A stretch of 64,000 nucleotides of DNA, from positions 22,697,001-22,761,000 of the forward strand of contig JAUMIR010000003.1 in the NCBI GenBank assembly GCA_030847615.1, read 5' to 3'. Position numbers and translations under genes: made by a program. The notes below the pieces were generated by a model. It was not told the DNA's origin and searched no databases. It worked only from the letters and a program-made list of their open reading frames with translations. Within the stretch, counting starts at the first letter, position 1; each line of letters starts with the position of its first letter. Of the stretch, positions 1-10,424 are shown piece after piece. Source of the stretch: Gambelia wislizenii (taxonomy: Eukaryota > Chordata > Lepidosauria > Squamata > Crotaphytidae).

Positions 1-1230
1 CAGACTAATCTGATCTCTTTTTTTGATAAAGTTACCAGCTTGGTAGATGAAGGGAATGCTGTGGACATTGCATACCTTGATTTCAGTAAGGCCTTTGACA
101 AGGTTCCCATGACATTCTTGCAAACAAGCTTGTAGAATGTGGGCTAGACAAGTTAACTGTTCAATGGATTTGTAATTGGTTGACCGGCCGAACCCAAAGG
201 GTGCTCAGCAGTGGCTCCTCTTCGTCTTGGAAAGATGTGACCAGTGGGGTGCCACAGGGTTCTGTCCTGGGCCCAGTGCTATTCAACATCTTTATCAATG
301 ACTTAGATGAGGGAATTAGGGGCATAGTTATCAAATTTGCAGATGACACCAAATTGGGAGGAGTAGCTAATACCCTAGAGGACAGGATCAAAATTCAGAA
401 TGACCTGGATAGACTGGAGAGCTGGGCCAAAGCTAACAAAATGAAATTCAATACGGAGAAATGTAAAGTACTGCATTTAAGGTGGAAAAATGAAATGCAT
501 AAATATAGGATGGGAGAGACCTGGCTGAATGAGACTACGTGCGAAAGGGATCTAGGAGTCCTAGTAGACCACAAGTTGAACATGAGCCAACAGTGTGATG
601 CGGCAGCTAAAAAGGCCAATGCAATTTTGGGCTGTATCAATAGAAGTATAGTGTCTAGATCAAGGGAAGTAATAGTGCCACTCTATTCTGCCTTGGTCAG
701 ACCTCACTTAGAATACTGTGTCCAGTTCTGGGCACCACAATTCAGAAAGGATATTGACAAATTGGAGCGTGTCCAGAGAAGGGCAACTAAAATGGTGAAA
801 GGTCTGGAAACAATGCCTTATGAGGAGAGACTTAGGGAGCTGGGTATGTTTAGCCTGGAAAAAAGACGGTTTAGAGGCGATATGATAGCCCTGTTTAAGT
901 ATTTGAAGGGATGTCACGCTGAGGATGGAGCAGGCTTGTTTTCTGCTGCTCCAGAGACTGGAACACGGAGCAATGGGTGCAAGCTCCAGGAACAGAGATT
1001 CCACCTCAACATTAGGAGGAACTTTTTGACAGTAAGAGCTGTTCGGCAGTGGAACGCACTCCCTCGGAGCGTGGTGGGGTCTCCTTCCTTGGAGGTCTTT
1101 AAACAGAGGCTGGATGGCCATCTGTCGGGGATGCTTTGATTGTGATTTCCTGCGTGGCAGGGGGGTTGGACTGGATGGCCCTCGTGGTCTCTTCCAACTC
1201 TGCAATTCTATGATTCTATGATTCTATGAT
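1..1230 (+). mobile_element. CR1 LINE, 3' part, young copy
   Basis: Non-LTR retrotransposon of the CR1 clade, entering the window already inside the reverse transcriptase (RT) domain. The translated RT shows the palm motif SKAFDKVPHD, VPQGSVLGP and the catalytic FADD. The copy ends at 1204-1230 in three ATTCTATG-type units, the CR1 3' tail. One base is missing near position 106 compared with the copies at 11.8 kb and 36.8 kb, which breaks the frame upstream of 180. It is very similar to the minus-strand copy at 35.66-36.91 kb, so both look recent. It abuts LINE-B sequence at 1231. Confidence 0.93.
180..1139 (+). pseudogene. CR1 ORF2 reverse transcriptase, C-terminal fragment
   Basis: An open frame of about 319 codons covering the RT palm and thumb and the CR1 C-terminal region. 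VPQGSVLGP lies at about residues 24-32 and the catalytic pair of Asp in FADD at about residues 53-56. Downstream blocks typical of CR1 follow: [51 protein letters not shown] and ending LDGHLSGML. The first codon is TTG and is not a real start; the protein continues upstream in another frame across the single-base deletion near 106. In an intact element this enzyme primes reverse transcription of the element RNA at a nicked target. Here it is a 5'-truncated or broken copy. Confidence 0.88.
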
Positions 1231-1797
1231 CCCCACATTGCTGTTGGCAAATCTGTGCTCAAATCTGTTCAGCAGTTCACCTACCTGGGAAGCATCATCT
1301 CCTCAGATGCCAAGATTGACAAAGAGATTGATCACAGATTAGCAAAGGCATATAACACATTTGAAAGACTTCACTAAAGAGTCTGGAGTAATAAACGCCT
1401 GAGGCGAAGCACAAAAATCGGTGTGTATAGAGCCATGTTACTGTCTATTCTCCTTTATGGATCTGAAACATGGGTCACCTATCGCCACCACCTACGACTC
1501 CTCGAACGCTTCCATCAGCACTGTATATGCACAATCCTAAATATACACTGGACTGACTATGTGACTAATGTTGCTGTCCTTGAGCAAGCAGGGATCACCA
1601 GCATTGAGGCCATGATATTAAGAACACAGCTGCACTGGGCAGGGCACATTTCTAGGATGGAGGACCATCGCCTCCCAAAAATAGTACTCTATGGTGAACT
1701 CGCCACGGGTCAGCGTAAGAGGGGCGCTCCAAAAATAAAACTAATACAAGGACTCCCTGAAACAACATCTCAGGCTCGGCCAAATTGATCACAGTGG
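1231..1797 (+). mobile_element. LINE-B fragment 1 (zinc-finger LINE, clade unassigned)
   Basis: Degraded C-terminal part of a second LINE family. The longest open piece (1423-1788) contains LLYGSETWVT, HLRLLERFHQ, ILNIHWTDYVTNVAVLEQAG, SIEAMILRTQLHWAGH and RMEDHRLPK, shared with copies at 16.4, 34.8 and 40.3 kb. A stop (cactaaagag) near 1374 and later substitutions show decay. The upstream border is the CR1 3' tail. At 1795 the similarity breaks off before the zinc-finger part. The motif series resembles LINE ORF2 C-termini of RTE or Ingi/Vingi type; I cannot place it in a clade by eye. Confidence 0.8.
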
Positions 1798-2270
1798 TGA
1801 TAGGTGCTCTGGGAGCAATTCCAAATGAACTGAAAAAAACATCTAAATGAAATTGCCATAAATAGGATGACAACAGCATGAGCACAACAAGCTTTTGACA
1901 ACCTTATCTTTATGAATTTGAGTAACCCTTAAAATTAATCTAAACTGGTTGGACTCCATAAGTATTCACTAGACTAATAGGCTAATTGTCGTTGTCATCA
2001 TCATCATCGTCGTCATTATCTATTATCTGGAGTAACTGAGCAAGATATCTGAATGAAATACCATATGTAGGATCAGAACAGGACAAATGCAAAAAGTGAT
2101 ACTCCTTGGAACATGCCACATTATCGGGTGATACCCTTATTGATTCCTAGCTTCTTGGATACAGTCTGAATCATTGATGGTCCAAATCTCCAGCCAGTAA
2201 CATCTGGTAGAATGTGAAACTAAGATAATTGTAGTGGTGGTGGTGGTGGTAGTAGTTATGATTATTATGA
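1795..2270 (+). mobile_element. Possible LINE 3' remnant with GTG-rich tail
   Basis: The translation near 1795 reads VIGALGAIPNELKKHL, which resembles the conserved C-terminal block of some endonuclease-bearing LINEs of R2/R4 type. Stops follow quickly. The segment ends near a GTG-rich simple repeat at 2229-2256, which could be a 3' tail. The whole assignment is tentative. Confidence 0.35.
2229..2256. repeat. (GTG)n microsatellite
   Basis: Short GTG/GTA simple repeat, followed by an ATT/AAC-rich stretch. A TCATCA/TCGTCG run also occurs at about 1994-2016. Confidence 0.85.
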
Positions 2271-3135
2271 ACAACAACAACATCTTTGTCATCATCTTGA
2301 TGCCACCATATGGGCACCTCTCCAATTTTCTGCCTCAGGCACCAGATCCATGTCTGCTTTTGAAATGCATCTTCTTTCAGAAGAACAGGACAATGGATTC
2401 CTGCTTGATGTTCTCTGTACTTATTGTGTACTGTATTCTGTTGTCAATGGCTGCCTGTGGATTGTCTCTGTAGACACTTAAGACAAAGTTTCCTTTTGAC
2501 AGAAACAGATACATACCATTTGTTCAAAGTATATCTCTGATCCTTCTGAATTACTAAGAATCAATAGTTTTCATTATGTTTTATGAGAATTATTTTGCTG
2601 CCGCTCTTCGACAATTTGGTTTGTACAATCTTAAGGTGTGAAAAAGCAGTTTATCCAGTGTTTGAAAGCTTATTTCTACAACCATTTCAGGCAATTGCTC
2701 TTTAAACAAAATAGCACAATGTAGTTTTCATAACAGATGTGATACTGCAATAGGGAAAAGTTGTGGACCTCACAGTCAAATCAATGGTGGAATTAAGACA
2801 TTTAGATCAGACAGAAAGGCTTTTTTCTATACAGTTTATTTCACAGTTACAAAATAAGCATTGATTGCTGCAGACAAATGAGCACATGCCTTTCATATGC
2901 ATTTTGCTGCTGAAAGCTCAATTGCAGCAAAAAAAGAAAAAAAAGCTCTTGACAGTAGTATTCATTCAAAGCTTCATTATTATTAACCTTAAAAGCATCA
3001 CTATAGAGGAGAGTGGGGGAAGAAAAGCTGGGGCTAGTTACCAATAAACATCAAGTCAAGCCTAGCCAAGCCTAAAATGGAGGCTGTTACAGCCCTCCAG
3101 AGAGAGGGGGGGAAGAAAGAGAGAGAGAGAATTTT
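2271..3135. other. Unassigned interval
   Basis: AT-rich sequence without a recognisable coding region. It contains an A-rich run near 2929-2944 and a GA-rich run at about 3104-3131. Open frames here are short and show no known motif. Confidence 0.6.
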
Positions 3136-3827
3136 GGGCTTGTCTATGCAAGCAAAAAAATGTGGACTCATCCCAAATCCAGGGCTAGCAGTCCAGATGA
3201 CATGCAGCTACTTCCAGGGAGGAACCAAATTTTTCCCCCTTAACCCAACTTTGCTCTGAACTAATCAAATTCAGGGAAAACTCAGAGTGACCTTGAGTGC
3301 TTTGCTGTCTGGACAACTGGATCAGGTTCGATTCAGCCCAACCCAGTTGACCACATACAAACATGGTGCCTTCTCATCCTGTGCTGAGCAGCACAGGGAA
3401 GGGGATAGATCCCCATCAGAGCCACGGCTGCTGGCACTGCATTGCTGGCCAAGCAGCTCCCTGCAAGAGCCTGACTGGCAGCTTCACTTCTGCTGAGGTC
3501 AGAATGGGGCAACTGTGCAATCAATGACCCCCTCTTTGTTGATCACATGTCTGGGTGCCCCATTCTGACCTCAGCAAAAACAACTCTGCTGGCCAGTTTC
3601 TCACAGGGAGTTGCATGGCTGGTAAGGTGGTGGCAGCAGCTCTGAAAACAGGGGACAAGCCAGCGGGGCCAATGCAATGTTGGCTCAGCTGGGCCATGTG
3701 GACAATGATGCAGCATCATACCAGATTCAGGCCAGCCTGTATGACATCCGTTGTGGTTGATTTGGGGCCAATCCATAGCATAATGCTCTGGACTGGCCCC
3801 AGATTATGGTGCCAATATAGATGCACC
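3136..3827. mobile_element. Palindromic MITE-like element A
   Basis: A large imperfect inverted repeat. The innermost arms, 3491-3511 and 3556-3576, are perfect reverse complements over 21 bases. Outside them the arms continue as an imperfect match for roughly another 100 bases each side (about 3400-3490 against 3577-3670). The outer limits are less certain: GGGCTTGTCTATG at 3136 and the complement of a GGTGCATCTATA terminus at 3827 look like weak terminal inverted repeats. No transposase is present, so this would be a non-autonomous DNA element. Confidence 0.7.
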
Positions 3828-3884
3828 TTTCACCTCCCAGAAACCCGCAGCCAATATGGTCCCTAGTGGGAAATTCTGAAGATT

Positions 3885-4345
3885 GTTGTAAAAAAAAACC
3901 AAGTCACATTTCTGAATCAGCTGGCAGAAATGGATAAGCATATTTTGGTTAGAGAAAAGTCATTGGTAACTTTTTTGAATGACTGAATGCAGCCCATAAA
4001 AGACTTTTTGAGAAAGAATGAAGATGATAAGATGACTGTTGGTTTTGAATATTAATACGAGTTAAATCTATAGATGAAGTGTAACAATTTAGCTTAATAG
4101 GAGGGAGGTAGAAGGTTAGGAATTACCATATAACAACAGAAAAGATAGTTGGAAGTCACGCTTTTTATGTATTTTTCTTCTTCTTCTAGTATATGAGTGT
4201 GGTAGTATAATGTAGTTTGTATTATTCTTTTTTATGTTTGTCTTTTTTCTGTTGATATTTTGATAGAAAGCAATTTATTATCTGTGTTTTTCTTTGATGT
4301 ATTGTATTTTATGTGTACATAGAGTTTTAATTAAGAAAAATGGGA
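3885..4345 (+). mobile_element. L1 LINE 3' end
   Basis: The translation near 3895-4050 resembles the extreme C-terminus of L1 ORF2, with blocks REKSLVTFLND, KDFLRKNEDD and TVGFEY, interrupted by stops. It is followed by a T-rich 3' UTR. This end is comparable to the L1 copies at 32.3-34.0 and 38.4-38.9 kb. Confidence 0.65.
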
Positions 4346-4574
4346 GGAAAAAAGTCACATTTCCAAGTGCTGGGCCACATCAGCTCCAGCAATTTCAGCA
4401 GACCCATCTCCAGAGTTGAAAGGTTGTGAACAAGTTTGTCTCACTATTTCTACCCAGCAACATTGTGCTCCCCATGTTCTGGTGTTCATCCTTGAGGCAC
4501 TAAATGGATCTCCCACCTCACACGTGTGTTGATTGATTAGTTCTGCCATGTTAGCAATGTCAGTCCATACATCA

Positions 4575-4797
4575 CGGGCTCTTTGACAGTACACAACTAT
4601 AGCACTATGATTCCACTTTAACTGCTGTGACTTCATCCTATGGAATCCTGGAGTCTATAGTTTGGGGATGCCCTAGAGCTCTCTGACTGAGATTTCTAAA
4701 TACCCCTGCCTAAATTGCAAATCCCATGACTCCATAGGGTGTTACCATGGCAGTTGAAATGAAATCACAGTTCTATAATTGTATAGTATACAATGGT
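4575..4797. mobile_element. hAT-like palindromic MITE, family H, near full length
   Basis: The two ends are inverted: a GGGCTCTTTGACAGTACAC terminus with ATAGCACTATGATTCCAC on the left pairs with the complement of the right end (TATAATTGTATAGTATAC). The interior includes the CCTATGGAATCCTGG block. Related pieces lie at 7.87, 9.80, 27.75, 28.60 and 44.26 kb. The termini resemble CAGGGCCCTTTCACAC-type hAT non-autonomous elements. Confidence 0.75.
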
Positions 4798-5600
4798 AGG
4801 ACATGCATCCTTAACATCGTAGCCTGGCCCAATGAAATCTTGTGGGTCAGAGTCCCCAGTCAGTACTACTCCTGGTGGTGATGGTTGGGGAGAATATGTC
4901 CTGGCATATGTGGTTCAGAGACCACATACCTCTACTACCCAATAAGAGTGGGTGATCAGCTGTTTTTTGAAATAAGATGTTACCCAAATTTTCACATTTC
5001 TATATATTTGATATAGTAAGAACTTGGGATTTAAAAATCTGAATGAGAAAGAAATGAACCTCATGCTTACTTGCATTGAAATCAACCCCATTGAGCAGAA
5101 AACTGTACAGTAGGTAGGTAGGATTATTTACAGGACTTTTATCTCACTCAATCATAAGCTGCTACTTACAGACCTTAGAGCATCCCAGGAACCCAAAACA
5201 GAAGTCTTGAATTTCCTTCAGTCCCTTTCCTGAGATGCCAGTAAGTAGAGCAAATAAATGTTTTTCTTATAAAAGCATTTTATTCCTATTAACTATTATT
5301 TTAGCTATGTAGTGATCTATTATTTTCACTCAGTTTGTGACTACTTGTGTTCAAAGTAAGGTAAAAATGAAGGAGGAATTCCCTCTCATCTCAAAAAACT
5401 GTCCACAGAACTTGGCCTCAGCAATTTTGAAAGGAAGATCAAGATCACGTTAGGTGTGGGGATAAGGGGAGGAAGATAGCCAATTGGGTCCTCATTTCCT
5501 TGCAGATGGTAAACATGGCCCTCTCTCCAGATGCTTTGTGGTTTCCAAGGTAGCCAACACAATAAACAAAGAAAGGAACTCCAAGTGGCATAATTATAGT
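4798..5600. other. Unassigned interval
   Basis: No recognisable gene or repeat. Short open frames only. May be unique sequence or very old repeats. Confidence 0.55.
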
Positions 5601-6299
5601 ACAGTAGCACCACTTTATTCACTGATTCACCCTCCGCTAATTCAATTATCCATGGATGGTGATGGGGGGGGGGTGGGGGAGGGAGGAGAGGAGGAGAGAT
5701 TTTACCTGCCTTCTACCACTCCATGGTGGGAATGGCGACGGGGGTGAAGGGAGGGGAGATCTCGCCTCTCTTCTTCCTTCATCCTGGGATCTCACCCTGG
5801 GATCTCTCTGTGCCTCCCTTCTTCCTTTGTCATGAGATCACCACCCCTAGGACCACTCCGTGCCTCCCTTCTTTCTTTTCCCTGGGATCTCCCCCCAGGA
5901 TTGCTCTAAGCCTTCCTTCCTTCACCCTGGGATCACCCCCAGGACTGCTCTGTGCCCACCTTCTCTCTTCTCCTCAGGATCGCCCCAGGATCGCTCCATG
6001 CCTCCCTTCTTCCTTTGCTCCCCCAGGATCACTCCATGCCTCCCTTCACCCCAGGATCACCCCCTGGGATCACTCTGTGCCTCCCTTCTTCCACCCCAGG
6101 ATCACCCCCTGGGAATGGCAACACAGGGGCAAAGGGAGGGAAGGAGGAGATCTCACCTCCCTTCTCCCCAGGATTGCCACCCCCCAGGATTGCTCCCATG
6201 GTGGGAATGACAATGGGGGTGTTCACTATTATCCATGGATTTCATTATCCACAGGGTCCCCTGGAACAAATCGTCTGCTGATACAGGGGTCCTACTGTA
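5601..6299. mobile_element. Mariner/Tigger-like non-autonomous element with internal minisatellite
   Basis: The left part (TACAGTAGCACCACTTTATT near 5601, then AATTATCCATGG) and the right part (ATTATCCATGGATTTCATTA, ending at about 6295 in the complement of TACAGTAGGACCCCTGTATC) form terminal inverted repeats of the TACAGTAGNACC type seen in pogo/Tigger-class elements. Between them lies a C/T-rich minisatellite. The long open frames here (for example 5723-6574) are low-complexity translations of that minisatellite, not genes. Confidence 0.7.
5755..6200. repeat. C-rich imperfect minisatellite
   Basis: About ten imperfect units built from CTCCCTTCTTCC and CCCAGGATCACCCC blocks of variable length. 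The long overlapping open frames on both strands reflect this composition. Confidence 0.85.
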
Positions 6300-6925
6300 T
6301 CTGCTTTCTGCCATCTTGTAGACTCTTTTTGTTGATCAGGCTATTTTATTATAAAGAAATGAGAATAAAGACTAAATATGGGAGCAATTTACATGTCTTT
6401 GCTTTGTTAAACATAACAGTGATTATAAATTACAAACTCTGTACGCTACACGAGGTATTTAATAAAGCAACGTTAATCTGTACTTGTCTTCCATTCATCC
6501 ATGCAAATTGGAAATATCCTGATCAGCCTGACCCAGGGGTAAGATGCTTACGGGAAAAGTCTCCTCGTTTATAGTAATAACATCATAATCACCAAGTCAT
6601 TAGGTTACATGTAAGTGTGGCATGTGTGTCTGTGTTAATTTTTATATGACTCCAATGGCACTTTAACATTATCCAGTCATTGAACATGGAGAAAGGGCTT
6701 ACACTATTGTTTAACCTCCACTGCTACCACCACCACCACCAACATATTAAAAAGATATTTAAATAAGAAGCTGTATTTTCATCATTGCACTCTAGTTTGG
6801 GTCGTAACCCTTGGGTAGTAGAATCAAAACCATGCAAGGAACTGAACAAAACCTACTGTGAGAATCAGGCAACTGAGAGAAAGGTCATCCCTCCTCCTCC
6901 TCCTCCTCTTCCTTTGTTACTGTAA
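6300..6925. other. Unassigned interval
   Basis: No gene recognised. Contains short CACCAC (about 6727-6742) and CCTCCT (about 6891-6908) runs. Confidence 0.55.
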
Positions 6926-6929
6926 GAAG

Positions 6930-7790
6930 TGGGAGGATGTTTTAGAGACCCACCAGTGATACCAAAATCTCTATTATTAGCTGGGAGAAATATTAGCTCA
7001 AATGGATTCCTGCGAGAGAAGGATAACTGTGGGGATCTTTTCACCTATGTATACTACTACAAATTGCAGAGTACACTCCAACTTAAAGTGAAATAAAGTA
7101 TTTTTATTGGAAATAACACAAAATTCATTCACACACACAACACATGTTCCTAAGAACCATACAAGGCTATAGGGGAGTCAGGCAGAAAGATTGGATAGAG
7201 GAAGTGATTCTGGGAAATAGGATGATGGTTACCAGTCTTGAAGAGCAGGATTTTATGTAGCAAAGATACTCAGACAGGTGCCCGAATGCCGCACAGGAAG
7301 TTCCAATCTGGGGACGTGCCAAGAAAGAGAATGGCTGGGTTCATCCACCCATAGCACACCTTTCTATTGTTGGGGGACTAATATTTATACCCTATTTCAT
7401 ATCCTTAAGAGGTACTCTGATTCAGCCAAAGCCTGAATGGCTTTCCCACCAGATAGACAAAGGAAACTGAAACTCAACTGATTGTGTTAATAGCTGGGAA
7501 ATAGGAACTGATGGGTTTATGACAACCTTGCAATGCTGGACAGGAGGGGGTATGAGGTGAGATTTACTTAGGAGTAGATTTAGGAATGGTCAATTAATTC
7601 TTTGGTTGAATGACTCATTAGTGAGGTGCCCATGAAGGGATTAGCACATATCTCTTTAACAACTATGTTTACTAAGGGGATTCTGCACAATCCTAATACG
7701 GATTTGTTTGCCAAAATATTTCTAAGACACATCCCAGGTCATTGTGACCTCCAGTTGATCTTGAAAAGTGTCCAGTCTTTCCAATTATGA
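6930..7790 (-). mobile_element. LTR-like repeat R1, copy 1
   Basis: On the minus strand this copy shares ordered blocks with copies at 26.04-27.15 and 31.19-31.84 kb. The blocks include AAGCCATTCAGGCTTT, GATATGAAATAGGGTATA, CCTTGTATGGTTCTTA, an AATAAA-containing stretch, and GTATACATAGGTGAAAAGAT. The length, poly(A) signal near the 3' side and absence of coding sequence suggest a solo LTR, but no terminal TG...CA or target-site duplication was confirmed. Confidence 0.6.
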
Positions 7791-7865
7791 GATATTGTGG
7801 GAGGAGATAGTAGGGGAAAGTAACACCTCTCTGAGACTACACTAGGTGCCCAATTCCGGGGTGTA

Positions 7866-7965
7866 GTTGTGTTGCATAATTATTGCAGTTTCAGGCAACT
7901 CTACCTGCCATGCCTCCATCCTACAAAACACTGGGATTCATAGTCTGGTGAGATGCTTAGAAATT
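7866..7965 (+). mobile_element. Family H MITE half-copy
   Basis: Contains GCATAATTATTGCAG, CTGCCATGCCTCCATCCTA and GGGATTCATAGTCTGGTGAG, matching the left half of the family H element. The right half is missing. Confidence 0.6.
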
Positions 7966-8395
7966 TTGCTGGTGCAACCCCCTGATCTACACTATTATTG
8001 CTTTCTGGCAAAGAATTCAAAGCATCTTGTGAAATTACCAGTCTTAAGGTCCCATAGGACAGAACCACGGCAATTATGGTGTCAAAGCATTATAAATGTA
8101 TAGTAAAGATCAGTGCTTCTTAAATTATATGACATTTTTCTAATGGTTTTTTTTCCCAATGAGCAAAGGTACTGGCAACATATTTGTATCCATTTGCTAC
8201 AACTCTTTCTTTCTCATCTAGAAACTTTCTATGGACCATCAGCCAATGACTTATAGATGGACCACCACTTTGAGTATCATTGGTGTAGATATACACACAG
8301 AAAGACTGAACACAGTGTTAAGACCATAACATTAAACATACTTAACCTTCATTCACTGAAAGCCTAAATGAAAGCTAAGCTGGCTGGAGGCTTCT
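7966..8395. other. Unassigned interval
   Basis: No gene recognised. A stretch near 8375-8400 (GGCTTCTGGGGGTTGTAGAG) resembles the end of a hAT-type MITE. Confidence 0.5.
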
Positions 8396-8401
8396 GGGGG
8401 T

Positions 8402-8656
8402 TGTAGAGCAAGCATGCTGTAGTGGTTTGAGTATTGTACTAGAACTCTGGAAGACCAGGGTTCAAATCCTCACTCGGCTATGAAAACCCAGTGGGTGACT
8501 TTTGGCAAGTCACACTCTCTCAGCCTCAGAGGAAGGTAATGGCAATGCCTCCCCGCAAAAAAAGCCACCAAACTTTGCCAGAAAACCTTGTGATAGAATC
8601 ACCTTAGGGCTGCCATAAATCAGAAACAATTTGAAGGCACACAACAGCAGTCCTAA
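8402..8656 (+). mobile_element. Sauria-type tRNA SINE
   Basis: The head shows pol III box A-like (TGTAGTGGTTTGAG) and box B-like (GGGTTCAAATCC) sequences. The body has CCCAGTGGGTGACTTTTGGC and CACACTCTCTCAGCCTCAGA. The tail is AAATCAGAAACAATTTGAAG then GCACACAACAGCAG. Sauria SINEs are known to carry a BovB-like 3' tail and to depend on BovB for retrotransposition. Confidence 0.9.
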
Positions 8657-8768
8657 AAAGTAACTTTTCTAGTCTTTGTTATTGTCATGCCTTATCTTCT
8701 CTTCAGATAGCATTTTACACAATGTGCTTCCCTTAAAAAATTTCTACAGCTGTTGAAAAAACAAAACT

Positions 8769-9100
8769 CTACTTTTTCATAACCTGAGTCCTTGATAAAA
8801 GCCCCAAAGGAGCTCACAAGAACGTCACTGTACTGGGAAGGGTTCCCATTATTGCACACATCCTCCTCCTGGTGTGTTTGGTCCATCCTCCCTCCATATT
8901 GAAGTGATGAAAAAGGCACCACTCTTAGTGGAAGTTTCCCCTAGTGAAAAGCGGCACCTTTTTCATCAAGTTAGCACAGAGGAAAGACTGGGCAAGCACA
9001 CCAGGAGAACGACATCATGCAATACTGGGACCCATCCCTGGTACAGTGACGTTGTTCTCACAAGCTCCTTTGGGGCTTTTTCAAGCATCTGATAATCTCC
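8769..9100. mobile_element. Palindromic MITE, family P, copy 1
   Basis: The two halves are reverse complements for about 150 bases each (about 8779-8930 and 8936-9095), including AAAGCCCCAAAGGAGCT on the left and its complement AGCTCCTTTGGGGCTTT on the right. The right terminus reads as the complement of GGAGATTATCAGATGC, nearly the same as the 50.73 kb element. The left terminus is more degraded (ACTTTTTCATAACCTGAG). The 67-76 codon frames here are shadows of the palindrome. Confidence 0.85.
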
Positions 9101-9797
9101 CATTTATCTAGATTTAGGCAGAATGTAAGGCTATGACAAAATGACAGGTGAAACAGTTTTGAAATATTTTCCCCATTATATAAGTACCTGTTTCTGTTTT
9201 GTATCGAGCATGAGAACTTACTATGTAACCACAACAATTTTGCTAGCCTTATACTCTGTGTCTTGCCTGGGAATAGAAGTGCCCTGTTTTGCTAGTGTGA
9301 ACAGTTCAAAGTTTCTCTATGTTGAAATGCTACTACTTTAAGAAAGAAATATTACATGACAATAAAAATGTCAGAATTTATAACATCTCAGCCTTTCCAA
9401 ATTAAATTAATGCTCATTCTGAAGGTGGTATTTTGGAAGGTCTTTGGTGAGGCATTCTGTTTGACCCCACTGGCGCATTAAGCATGGTTACCATAAAAGG
9501 ACTCGTTTTGTTACTTAATGCATAACACGTCATTCTGTTCTGTCAAGATAGGTGTGGAGGTCTTTGGCAGTCATATAGCTGGTGATTTGAGCTTCAAACA
9601 AGCGACTCATCCTGATAAATGAGTTGTGCTATTCAAATAAAAAAGGAGGCACCATTTCAGATTTTAATAGCATGGAAAGAGAGAAAGAGATGCTGCGTGA
9701 TGTACCCAATATTCATGGTAACATTCAAGGTCCTCAATTATGATATATTTCGAATATGGGAGGACGTTTTAACCTCATCCCGTCCCTGTGGTCTTGG
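9101..9797. other. Unassigned interval
   Basis: AT-rich, with no gene or repeat recognised with confidence. Confidence 0.5.
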
Positions 9798-9856
9798 GCC
9801 TCTTTCACACTACATAATTATGGCACTATAATGCTATAATCCACTTTTCATTATTT
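9798..9856 (+). mobile_element. Family H MITE end fragment
   Basis: GGGCCTCTTTCACACTACAT and AATTATGGCACTATAATGC match the left terminus of family H; similarity stops after about 59 bases. Confidence 0.65.
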
Positions 9857-10014
9857 GTTCAATCAAAATAAAACAGAGGACCTCTCTCCCATCTGTGGCT
9901 GCATTAGTTTTTTTGTTCCATACAAATACAAATCAACAATAACAAATAATTCAGAATAACTATTTATGTGTATAACTTTATGTGTATAACTTAAATTATA
10001 AATATTCATTTATA

Positions 10015-10076
10015 TATGTGTGTGTGCGTGTGCACACGCATGCGCGCATGCACACACAAACACACACACACACTAA
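10015..10076. repeat. (TG)n/(CG)/(CA)n alternating purine-pyrimidine tract
   Basis: TG repeats run into a CGCATGCGCGCATGCG centre and then CA repeats, making an inverted, Z-DNA-prone tract. Confidence 0.9.
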
Positions 10077-10083
10077 CTAGCAC

Positions 10084-10320
10084 CTCTGTATCCATGGGGG
10101 ATTGGTTTGGGGGGGATGGATACTGAAAACCACATATAACAGTGAACACCATTGAAAATAATGGGACTTCTGGTTTAAAATACCATAGAGTTGCCTTAGA
10201 GGAACTAGAAAACATTAGAGAGGATGCCTCACTAGGCCAGGAAGACTCTATGGTAGGTATGCTGTTTTGTGTCCCGCAGATAACTGAATCAGTGAATAAT
10301 GATTCAGTGTATACGAATGT
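10084..10320. mobile_element. Tigger/mariner-like remnant
   Basis: CCTCTGTATCCATGGGGGAT followed by TTGGTTTGGGGGGGATGG and ATACTGAAAACCACA is the typical start of Tigger/pogo-class non-autonomous elements. A small inverted repeat (ACTGAATCA...TGATTCAGT) lies at about 10283-10309. The right end is not clear. Confidence 0.5.
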
Positions 10321-10330
10321 ATGTATGTGT

Positions 10331-10346
10331 AGATAGATAGATAGAC

Positions 10347-10382
<36 letters not shown>
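10331..10382. repeat. (ATAG)n microsatellite
   Basis: About twelve ATAG units with one ACAG interruption. Confidence 0.95.
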
Positions 10383-10383
<1 letters not shown>

Positions 10384-10424
10384 TAGATGAGACAGCATGT
10401 TCAACAGTGAAGTGGCTGCATTTA

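Noticed and set aside
708..1205. 165-codon minus-strand frame (also its twin at 35684-36172)
   Set aside because: Antisense shadow of the CR1 RT frame; appears in every good CR1 copy.
5723..6574. 283-codon open frame
   Set aside because: Low-complexity Pro/Ser/Leu/Gly translation of a C-rich minisatellite; equally long frames overlap it on the same strand, so it is compositional.
8402..8470. Functional tRNA gene
   Set aside because: Box A and B are present but there is no cloverleaf; it continues into a SINE body.
10006..10404. 132-codon minus-strand frame
   Set aside because: Ends in repeated Ser-Ile-Tyr-Leu from the ATAG microsatellite; no domain.
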